Shown here: positions 10,250 through 19,659 of the stretch, piece after piece | How the letters are laid out: each line of letters begins with the position of its first letter | Position numbering within the stretch: the stretch's first letter is position 1 | Origin: Pyrenophora tritici-repentis | Lineage: Eukaryota; Ascomycota; Dothideomycetes; Pleosporales; Pleosporaceae | DNA: 64,000 bases | NCBI RefSeq assembly: GCF_003171515.1 | Contig: NC_089395.1 | Location: 2,480,001-2,544,000, forward strand | Reading direction: 5' to 3' | Program-made: the position numbers and the translations under genes | Notes under the pieces: model-generated | Database searches by the model: none | Seen by the model: only the letters and a program-made list of their open reading frames with translations | What the model was told of the DNA's origin: nothing

Positions 10250-11587
10250 ATGGCTTCCCTCCAACCCCAACAACCATTTCGCTTCCTTGACCTCCCTGGA
10301 GAGCTTCGCAACACCGTATACGACCTCCTGCTCTGCTCCTGGAATGATGATACCGAGCAAGACCCAAACATGAGCACCAAGTTCAGCCGGCGCAGCCCTA
10401 GTAGCCCATCGACAGCCCTCCTCCGCGCCAACAAACAAATCCATGCGGAAGCATCCGACTACATGATCAAGCGTAATCAGTTTGTCCGCATCACCTGTCG
10501 AGGTCTAGAGGTGCGGAGACTTTTCCTAGGCGAAGGGACTCCCGTCATCACGACCGACGCGTGCGAAGTGAGCCTGTTCAACGGCTACGTTATGCACATG
10601 ACACTTTCCAAGCCCGCCTACATACCTTCAGCTTTCCAATTCTCCGAGTTCGAAATAATGATGCTTCGATCTGATCTGCCCAAATTATGCGAGCAGCTCG
10701 ACATTGAGAGCGTCATGGCAGACGCCAACTTGACCACAAGCGAGCATACATCCATTCATGCGACCATTAGGCTGAATTATGCTCAAGCCCGTCACCTCAC
10801 CCCGAAGTTCCAGGAACGGCTTCTGGAACCCATTGCAACCTCGCTACGTGGCGTTCCGGTTGTCAACTTTATGGGACCCGTTGATTCCGCTCTAGCAGAG
10901 AATGTCAAGAGCGCCGTTGCAAAGCCCCGATGGACAGAACCCGACGCGACCATTGAAGAGATCGGCACCGGTGTAGACGTTGGCAAGCGCCAATGGCAGC
11001 AGAACAACTACTACGCCGCCTCCGAATCGTGGGCATACGCTCTGCGCACCCTCGAGCGCATGCGTCACAGCTCATCCTGGCTCGGACTCCAAAAAGCCGG
11101 CGGTGAAGATTTCGTTAACAAGATCGCCGATCTCTATTTTACCCTCAACCTTTTCCACGCCCAGTTCCTGCAAGTCGACATGGCAAACGACCAATCACAG
11201 GGCCCCCTCCTTCAGCGCAACGGCCGCGCTGCAATTGAGCACCTGCGCAAATGCGAGACGGCTAGTGCACGTTTTGCGCAGCATGCCGGTGCTACTTGGA
11301 CACCCAGCAACCAGCAGTCGGCCAGGATGCTATACCGCCACGCGAGGTGTTTGAGGCTGATGCGTCAGACTGCAAGCAGTGTCAGGGCTGTAACTTTGAT
11401 CGAAGAAGCGGCAGCGCTGGCTCCTACAGACCTTGCTATCCAGGACGAGAAGTATGCTGTGCTGGCGTGGGAGGCTGAGCTTGCAGAAGTGCGTCGCTTC
11501 ATGGTGGAGGCAGTCAGCAGATCGGTGAGCGTTGAGACGACATGGTCGTCTACTTTCATGGGCGTGATCACGGAACTTGCGTCTTGA
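10250..11587 (+). CDS. F-box-like protein with helical C-terminal region
   Basis: Single-exon ORF; 445 residues from the ATG at 10250. The frame is open further upstream but only from non-ATG codons, so 10250 is chosen. The N-terminus carries FLDLPGELRNTVYDLLL, an F-box-like motif akin to the one in the gene at 7792. The C-terminal half (from about residue 245) is predominantly helical with evenly spaced Ala, Leu and Trp, for example ESWAYALRTLERMRHSS, and looks TPR-like, as in adaptors. No catalytic motif is seen. The leader carries the GCGACA-type array. The function is unknown. Confidence 0.75.
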   Translation: MASLQPQQPFRFLDLPGELRNTVYDLLLCSWNDDTEQDPNMSTKFSRRSPSSPSTALLRANKQIHAEASDYMIKRNQFVRITCRGLEVRRLFLGEGTPVITTDACEVSLFNGYVMHMTLSKPAYIPSAFQFSEFEIMMLRSDLPKLCEQLDIESVMADANLTTSEHTSIHATIRLNYAQARHLTPKFQERLLEPIATSLRGVPVVNFMGPVDSALAENVKSAVAKPRWTEPDATIEEIGTGVDVGKRQWQQNNYYAASESWAYALRTLERMRHSSSWLGLQKAGGEDFVNKIADLYFTLNLFHAQFLQVDMANDQSQGPLLQRNGRAAIEHLRKCETASARFAQHAGATWTPSNQQSARMLYRHARCLRLMRQTASSVRAVTLIEEAAALAPTDLAIQDEKYAVLAWEAELAEVRRFMVEAVSRSVSVETTWSSTFMGVITELAS

Positions 11588-11874
11588 GTTTTATAGTAGT
11601 TTCTTCTTCATCTTGTATTGATACCCATATGTTTTGGCAAAAGCGCAACGCGACGTTTGAAAAATTATCTCAAAAAGATGCTGAGCATCATGTACGCAGT
11701 CGTAATAGAATCAATGGATTAAGGCTACTTTAGTTCAATCGCTCGATAAAATCACGAGCATTTCCAAACACGACTCTTAAACTCATGGACTTTTGTGCTA
11801 CATGACCGTGCCAAAACACTTTCTCCAGAACTCTATGTACCATAACAGGAATAGTCAGCCCCCAGCTTTCTACC

Positions 11875-11935
11875 TATATAAACCTCCTATTCTCTCCCAC
11901 CTCCCTCCTCCTTCCTCATATCCCTTTCCAACCTT
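11875..11935 (+). promoter_or_regulatory. Core-promoter-like module A (TATATAAA plus CT tract)
   Basis: TATATAAA at 11875-11882 is followed by about 50 bases that are almost all pyrimidine. An A/C-rich stretch and a six-codon ATG ORF (11968-11988) come next. It looks like an active fungal promoter, but no protein follows. Confidence 0.35.
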
Positions 11936-12629
11936 CTAAACATTCAACACAAATCAACCCGTTCGCGATGATGAGATCCTTTTCCTAAAAAAAAAGGAAG
12001 TATAAGGATGTGTTCCGCCTGTGTTGAAGTTTGCCCCACACTAGGCGTTTTCTAAAAATCTTGTGCTTCGGCGTGATGTAGAAGTTTGAGGATTAAGAAA
12101 CGATTAGCACTAGACGTATGGTTCTAGGGAGAGTTGAGGGTTGTGCATGTTTTCTTGCGGCTCTGTTGGGTACTGGAAGTTTGCCGGGGGGGTTTCAGAA
12201 AATGCAGGTGAACACCGCCGATGGTTTTTGGAAAATTTGTGGTGACAAAGATGCCGCTTTGGAAAATACTACAAACACCTAATGGATGTGCTGGGGCGTT
12301 TTCTTCAACTTTCTAAAAATACGAGGACATACATGTGATGAATCGAGAAGTCTTGGGTATTTGAAAATACTAAAAATAATCGCAGCCACGATGCGATGAT
12401 CATGGACGTTTGGCGTCTGGTCACGCACATTGCGAAAATCAACCGTGCGTAGCAGCTGGTATATGAATTCTTGGGTTCTGGACTATCCTACTCTCTACAA
12501 GACTCTACAGTTCCAAAATTACCTAAAACTCCGTCGGAACCATCTCATGTTTGCAGAGCGGTATCTTCCAAAACATACAGGAAACGAAAGTATGGAGAAA
12601 GAGAGCGAGAGCGAGAGCGGTCTCTTTAT

Positions 12630-12685
12630 TATATAAACTTCCACTCCTTCTATTCTTTTCTTCTCTCCTCTACTCTACATCATTC
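12630..12685 (+). promoter_or_regulatory. Core-promoter-like module B (TATATAAA plus CT tract)
   Basis: TATATAAA at 12630-12637 is followed by a pyrimidine-rich tract of about 45 bases. The first 13 bases of modules A and B are nearly identical (TATATAAACYTCC). No supported ORF follows. Confidence 0.35.
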
Positions 12686-13208
12686 CCATATTAAAAAATC
12701 TGCAGAAAGACAGAGCAGTAAAGCACATGATTTTGCGCTGTGCGCTTCCAAAATATAGATGGCAACAAAGTATGGGGGAAGTGTCCACTCTTGGGCGAGT
12801 AAAATACTTCAGTTCTATCCTCTGCTTTTTACTTTGAAACTCCTCGGTCTCCAGACCTTTGTAAACTACCCTAGAAAACCAACAACAAAAAATGCAATGA
12901 TCTCCTCGAGAAATTAAAAAATGAACGGGATATCCTTTGATGGGAAGTTGGGCGTTTGCGCGTACTAGATATGCTGGAAACATGACGATGGTTTGCTCAC
13001 CTGCGTCCTTTACAAAATCTACATGTCTAAGTAGACATATTCTCTTATTATTCCAAAAACCTACCAACAACATGCCCATGTGTCTGAAACAAAATTGGAG
13101 GCCATCGGATGGTGTTGAGAGAACCTCTTGGTACAACGGCTACATGATTAAATTGAGGATACTCCATCACCATGTGAGACTTGGCAGGTTTACTAGCGTA
13201 GTCCTGGC

Positions 13209-13265
13209 TATAAAAACCTTCTGTTTCTCCTTGCTTTCTTTACCATCAACTCCTTTCTTCATTCT
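13209..13265 (+). promoter_or_regulatory. Core-promoter-like module C (TATAAAAA plus CT tract)
   Basis: TATAAAAA at 13209-13216 is followed by a pyrimidine-rich stretch to about 13265. It has the same orientation as modules A and B. The next ATG (13348) is in frame with a stop after a few codons. Confidence 0.3.
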
Positions 13266-15503
13266 TATTTACTTCAAAAACTCGCACGACCAGGTGCCAC
13301 GACCAGCGTTCCCGCCGAACCTTTTTAAAACCGCAGTCACTGCCGCCATGTGGAAAGTATAAGACTTCCCCAGAAAATAAATAGGCCTGCAGACCCTTAC
13401 ATGTCCTCTACTCCTTTATTGTTCCTAAATTATCAAAAAAAAGATGAGACTGAAATCGAATGTCTGGTGCATATGGAGTTTTTATATTACACATGTGCAA
13501 AAACATTTCTATACCAAACTATGGATAGTTACCGCAGTAGGCATAGCATAGTATGTGAGAAAATAAGCACCATGCACTTCCCATATTTCCCTCTCTTTTT
13601 CCCTTTTTTGGAAATTTCTAAATCAGACATTCCAAAAAAAAAACAGATCACTGACCATGTGGATGGAAAGAGCCTTGTGCCAAATCTTCTCTTTAATAAA
13701 TACACACCCAGAGATTGGAATGTGCGGAGAGTGCGGGTCAAAAGGATGTATATACCTACCCATGGGCGGTTTGTCTGGAGAAGACTTCAGTTTCTTTGGG
13801 TGATTGATGTGCCGATTATAGGCAAACAAAAAAACACATATGAAACTTGTGCGTGAAGGAAGTGAAAAGTTGAAAAGAGGAATCGCATGTTTCTTGTCCT
13901 GTTCTGGTGAAAATAAACAGTTTCTCATCAGGGGAGGTACCAAAACCGGGGCTCTTGGGTTTTCTGCGTTCTGGGAGAGGGTTGGCGATGTGCACGCTCA
14001 AGAGCTGATACCCAGCTGGAGCTTCTCGATAGGATCCTTGGTAGATCTTCCAATTTAGAACGTACATGGAACATGTATATTGTTTTGGAGACGCGGAAAC
14101 AACTGCCGAAATGGATACATTGGCGTGTCGGCGTACTGTGACATGTTCATGTCAAGATTACGCGTACATTGTTGTGCTACATGTAGCAGGGATTTTCCAT
14201 TTTTAGACTACGTGGAGAAGCTCTTCCTACCAATCTCTGCCTACCTATGTCTGAGGTGCGAATAGCTTGAATGTCATGGGTTGGGTCTAGGGACGTGATA
14301 AGCGTACTGTTTGAAAACGCAAGGAAGATCATGATAGCAGGAATATCTACATATGTGGCATTGCGATACATGCCAGTGTCATGATGATGTTGACATGTTC
14401 CAGGTGCCTAATCAGGCAGGACTAGCCGTCGGATATACGGCTAGAATGAGGTTTAATCCTGACTTGGCGTCTGGGGGCGCATGTGAGTGGAGATGATGCC
14501 AGATCGGTAATTTCGTGATACCGGGTACTAGCGAAGTAATCCTTCCGAGTGGCTCATGCTCCGAAATCTAGACGTACTGGTAGTGGTGGCTCGCATCGCA
14601 ATGTCGTATTGCAACGTGACGTTGTAGACATGAGGGGTTGCCCTTGCGAAGCGCGTCGCGGGCGAAATCAAGCCAAAGTCTCAGACCGGGAACGCGGCTG
14701 TGGCGGATTTTAGCGACGCCAAGTGCATCTGTTAACCTGGTTCACATGCAGCCACAAAGTGGTGAAGTTATCGAAAGAGAGTGGCTATGGACTTAGTTGT
14801 TGTTCTTGTTCACTCATTGCTGTACTGAACGAGGGGCTAGTCAGGAGGTGTGCATGGACGGTGCGCGGGCAAATGAATCTGTACCCAGCCTGTACCCAGT
14901 GATTCGCGTCGTCATTACAGAGGCGTTGTGTTCAAGCCATAGAGTCGCCGGGTGGGCGACAACAACAGCGCCAAGTAGATGACATTCACAACCACATCTG
15001 ACGTCTGACATGGTGATGTCGTGATAAGACGCATATCGTATTCAGCCGCTCCGTGGAAGTCGGTTTGCGAGGCTCGCCGCTGCTGCAGATCTTCCGAAGA
15101 GGCCGGTTGCCATCTTTGGCCGCTCTGAGGGCCTTGCGGTGACGCCGTCGCTCGATAGTTGACGGTTTAAAGATTTAGACTCCGCTCTCCTTGGCAGCTT
15201 GCGACGCCCTTTCCCCAAACACCCAAGCACGCCCAGCGTGCATTCTCTGCACTCAACATTTTTTGCGCCGCTCCCACAGACTACCGGAGCACTAATACGG
15301 GTCATCCAGGTCTTGTCCGAGTCCAATTCCCGACCCTCACTGTCGCTTCAGAACACGACCGGACGACTTGGCGATTGACGATTAGCGAAGGTGCGACCGA
15401 AGCCGGAGGAAAGAGCAATCAACGTCAGGCCAGCAATTCACGCCCACACCCTAATACGGCAGGCTCGACTCGCACCCCCACTCAGTGCGAGGCACGCTTT
15501 TAG

Positions 15504-18500
15504 ATGCGACGGCGCTCGTCCGCCGACGCCAGCTCAGAGCAACACCAGCCCGACTCGACTGCCGAACTTTCACCTACCACACGCCCAGAACATGACGATA
15601 AGACCAGCAGTCCAACCGAGGGATTGCCAGTGAAAAGCCCAGACTGGGCGAGTAAAAAGAGGCGGACCGACGGTGCGGACGCGCCTGGCCAGGGTCTGGT
15701 GACGGAACAGCTGCCCGTACACGACCCTCTTGTGAAGATACAGCGGCAGACGGACATGGCGCACGAGAAGGCAGGAGGCCAAATACCAGCATTGGCCACG
15801 GACATGCCACCGCACACCATGGTCGAGGGCCATAACCGCAAATGGCGCCGGCGGCTTCGCAGCCCATGGACCCCTTCACCCTACATGTTGTTGACCATGC
15901 TAGCGGCATTTGTCACCATGTTTTTTATGGCCCAGTCGTTCTTGACACGGCAGTTGGACGTCAAAGGGTGTGGAATGTCATACATGCGGCCCAACTACGC
16001 GAGATACCACGACTTCGATACCGAACATACGCGCTTCGCGAGCAAGTACTCGCTATACTTGTACCGGGAGGGCGGTGTGGATGAAGACCCTAGGGCATGT
16101 CGATCCTTCCTCTGAAGACGCTCCGTACTGACAATCTTCAGGTCAAAGGCGTGCCCGTACTCTTCGTCCCCGGAAACGCTGGCAGCTACAAGCAAGTGCG
16201 CTCCCTCGCCGCGGAAGCCGCATACCACTACCACAACGCTGTCCAACACGATGTCGACGCGGGCAAGGCTGGGAAGAGGCCGCTGGACTTTTTTTCCGTC
16301 GACTTCAACGAAGACATTACTGCTTTTCACGGCCAAACCCTGCTAGACCAGGCCGAATATCTCAACGATGCCATCACATACATTCTATCCTTGTACCATA
16401 CCCCGGGCAAGTTTCTACGCGACTCCACCCTACCGGATCCGACTTCAGTCATCATCGTCGGACACTCCATGGGTGGTGTTGTTGCCCGCACTATGCTCAC
16501 TATGACCAACTACCAAGCCAACTCGATCAACACCATCATCACCCTTGCTGCGCCACATGCTAGGCCGCCGGTGTCTTTTGATGGGGATATTGTCCGCACG
16601 TACAAGGCAGTGAATGACTACTGGCGACACGCCTACTCGCAAAAGTGGGCCATCGACAACCCACTATGGCACGTCACCCTTATTTCCATTGCAGGAGGAG
16701 CCTTGGATACTACAATTTCCTCCGATTACGCGAGCATCGAATCTTTAGTTCCCGAGACGCATGGATTCACCGTCTTTTCGACTTCGATGCCAAATGTTTG
16801 GACTGGTATCGACCATCTTGCCATCACTTGGTGTGATCAGCACCGAAAGGCTGTTGTACGCGCCTTGTACGATGTTATTGATGTTTCACGCGCGACCCAG
16901 ACTGTACCACGTGCTGAACGTATGCGTGGCTTCAAGAGATGGTTCTTGACGGGCCTGGAGGACATCGCAGAGAAGACCCTGCCTCACAAGGAAGCCAAAA
17001 CTCTCCTCACACTGGAAGAGGACAGTGCCATCATCGCAGAGGGCGAAAGGCTTGTGCTTAGATCTCTCGGGAAATCCAAGCAGAGACCAAACGCTCACCT
17101 GATGCCTGTGCCACCACAAGCACCGGGCAAGAAATTTACTCTGCTCACCAACGAACAACTGGATCAGCCCGGTACCAACGGCATGCTTGAGGTACTGTTT
17201 TGCACCGTGTTTCCTTCTCAACCTGGCCAATCGACTACACTCTTTTCGATGAACATGGATCTTTCAGGCGATGGCGTGGGCGCAACACGGCTCGCTTGTA
17301 AGAACGCCGCATCGGACGTGATTGCTCTTCCTGCCTCGACTCGGCATTCGATACATCCATTCAGCGCCGACGAGCGTCCATTCTCATACTTGCAGTATGA
17401 TCTCGAAGATCTTACCGAACATCAATTCGTCGCTGTGGTGGACAAAGCCGGTGAGCGCAGCACAGGCTGGGTTATAGCCGAGTTCAGCGCCTCTTCTGAG
17501 TCTCAAATTACAGTCGACATGGGTTTGCAGCGCCTATTGACCACCGGACTCTCACTTCGACTTCCAGCACAGCGTCCGCTAATGACGGACATTAAAATCC
17601 CAGCTCTCCATTCTGCGCTTTTGGCTTACAACATCCACGTTGGCAAGCAGTCGTGCGACACTGGAGAGCTCTTCGCCCCCTTGTTACGACAATACGTCAC
17701 CGATGTTTACGAAAGCAAGTTTATTGTAAACGTCAAAGATGCGGGTTTCAGTCTGCATGGTGTAGCACCATACATGCCGCCATCGCTTCACGCCAAACAA
17801 CCAACAAATGGGGTGTCGATGCAGATTTGGTCGGATCCAACATGCGACAGCAGCGTGGAAATCAACCTCAATGTGGACTTCTTCGGTAGTCTCGGAAAGC
17901 TCTGGATGCGCTACCGCATCGTCTTTGCCGCCTTTCCGATACTCGTTGTCGCTTTGGTCTTGCGCCAACAATTCCGGACGTACGACAAGATGGGCGTCTT
18001 CATGAGCTTCACACAAGGGCTGAACGAGTGCTTATTGACCTCGCTCCCTCTCGCTCTATCCGCGCTGACGTTCTTGTCGATTGCCTTGGCTGGTGCTCAG
18101 TACCAAAAGAAGTGGTCCGTCGGCGAGACCTCTTCCAACATGACCTCACTGCTCGACAACGCCAGCAACGAACTACTCCTCGGCTCCGACGACATCTTCT
18201 TCTGGTTCCTCGTTCCGCTCTTCGGCCTCATGTGTATCGGCGTCTGCGTAGCAATCAACTATGTCGCGCTTTTACTCGAATTAATCCTAGCATCTGCCTA
18301 TTCCATCGTCCGTGCCTCGATCGTTGGAAAAGAAGAACCCAAGATATCGCTATCAGCCTTTGCCGTAACCTCGAACCGCCAACGCGTCCTCACCACCTGC
18401 ATCCTCCTCTCACTAGTATCAACCGTAATCCCCTACCACTTCGCCTACGTCGTCCTCTGCCTCGTCCAACTCGGCACCAGCGTCCGCGCCTTCCGCCTAG

Positions 18501-18985
18501 CCCGCGAATCCAACCTGGATTCAACCTACAACTTCTACAACTACGCTCACTCAATCCTGATCCTAATGCTCTGGATCCTCCCCATCAACCTCCCCGTCCT
18601 AGTCGTCTGGATCCGCAACCTCGCCGTCCACTGGCTCACACCCTTTTCCTCGCACCACAACATCCTCTCCATCATGCCCTTTATCCTGCTCGTCGAAACG
18701 CTTAGTACCGGCCGCATGATCCCCCGAGCGGATTTTCCCATCTCGCTGCTTACTAATGTCTTGTTATTTTCTATTGGCGCTTACGCGGCCGTTTATGGTG
18801 TCACGTATGCGTATGTGTTGCACCATTTGGCTAATATTCTTTGTGCGTGGCTTGTTGCTATTCACTTTGAACCTACGACTAGATCGTCGTCTTCGTCGTT
18901 GTTGAGCGAGAGAGAGAAAGTGGATTTTGAAGATGAAGCAGGAGAGACGAGTGCGGGGCTGGAGAAGAGGAAGAAACGTCCATGA
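15504..18985 (+). CDS. BST1: GPI inositol-deacylase (PGAP1/Bst1 family)
   Basis: Removes the inositol-linked acyl chain from GPI anchors in the ER, needed for ER export and quality control of GPI proteins. Two exons, 15504-16094 and 16142-18985, give 1144 residues. The 47-base intron starts with GC (GCATGT) and ends with AG; only this join keeps the reading DEDPR-VKGVPVLFVPGNAG in frame. A Ser/Pro/Asp-rich cytosolic N-terminus is followed by a membrane segment (MLLTMLAAFVTMFFMAQSF). The lipase domain has the nucleophile Ser306 in IIVGHSMGGVV. Several membrane segments fill the last 350 residues. It ends in a basic tail (KRKKRP-like) and converges on BMS1. Confidence 0.93.
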
Positions 18986-19335
18986 CAGGAGAGGGTTGTT
19001 AGAAAAAAGGCAGCGTAAAATTTTATATATCGGTTTCTTCCTCCTCCTCTGTCTGTCTATCTGTCTGTCTAATAAGGGGTTAAAGCGTTTTCTGTGTGGG
19101 AGGTCTTTTGTAGGCGCTTAATACCCTTGCCTTTCTTGTTACTAGTTGCATAGTCTCGGCCATGAGTGCCGTGTTGGCGTTTTTTGCTGTACACACTTTT
19201 CTCTTCTTACTACAACTTCTCATCTGCGATGACGGTTATCATGATTATTGCCCTATGGCATTTTTCTTTTCTTTTCTTAATATATACACTTTGCTGGCAA
19301 TGAGTGGGGTAAATAGTAATAATGGAGAGGAAAGA

Positions 19336-19461
19336 GAAGATGGAGAAGAGAAAAGAGAAGATGGAGAAGAGAAAAGAGAAGATGGAGAAGAGAAAAGAGA
19401 AGATGGAGAAGAGAAAAGAGAAGATGGAGAAGAGAAAAGAGAAGATGGAGAAGAGAAAAGG
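19336..19461. repeat. 21-bp minisatellite, six copies
   Basis: Six head-to-tail copies of a purine-only-except-one-T unit (starting GAAGATGGAGAAG), at 19336, 19357, 19378, 19399, 19420 and 19441. The copies are almost identical; only the last base of the last unit differs. The 21-base length keeps all frames open. One strand is almost pure purine, so the tract could adopt triplex-like structure. It lies between two convergent genes and may be in both 3' UTRs. Confidence 0.9.
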
Positions 19462-19487
19462 AGAGAGATGGATGGGATATAGTGTAA

Positions 19488-19507
19488 CATAGCATAGCAT
19501 AGCATAG
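19488..19507. repeat. CATAG pentamer repeat, four copies
   Basis: Four tandem CATAG units followed by a degenerate fifth. A simple-sequence repeat in the BST1-BMS1 intergenic region. Confidence 0.85.
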
Positions 19508-19659
19508 CGTAGTGTTAATGAGATTGTGTGTAGATGTGGATATGTGGCATCTCGAATCAAAAGTAATCGATCAAATACATTTTCTTCCACTACAACAACA
19601 CCTACCACAACAATATAGAAAAACGCCAATCCGATGCTCATCACACACAACAACCCCCC

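Larger units (their letters stand above)
11588..15503. other. Gene-poor, A/T-rich stretch of 3.9 kb
   Basis: No ORF here has recognisable family features; the longest are 153 codons (12675-13136, -) and 168 codons (13350-13856, +). From about 11,750 to 14,100 the sequence is visibly richer in A/T than its neighbours. It contains many words like TTCCAAAA and GAAAATAC, as well as three TATA-plus-pyrimidine modules (separate entries). The last 1 kb is more G/C-rich and is probably the BST1 promoter. I see no terminal repeats or transposase. Confidence 0.5.
18986..19659. other. 3' region between convergent BST1 and BMS1
   Basis: No gene. Contains the 21-bp minisatellite and a short CATAG repeat. 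The 106-codon ORF at 19162-19482 is largely made by the minisatellite and is not credited. Confidence 0.5.

Noticed and set aside
12675..13136. 153-codon minus-strand ORF in the A/T-rich block
   Set aside because: Composition is not protein-like in a consistent way and it overlaps promoter-like module B; no family resemblance.
18028..18705. 225-codon Arg/Pro/Leu-rich + strand ORF
   Set aside because: It lies in an alternative frame of the BST1 membrane region, which is clearly coding in its own frame.
19162..19482. 106-codon ORF with a hydrophobic start and EEKREDG repeats
   Set aside because: The start looks membrane-like, but most of the frame is the 21-bp minisatellite, which keeps any frame open; there is no promoter or family support.
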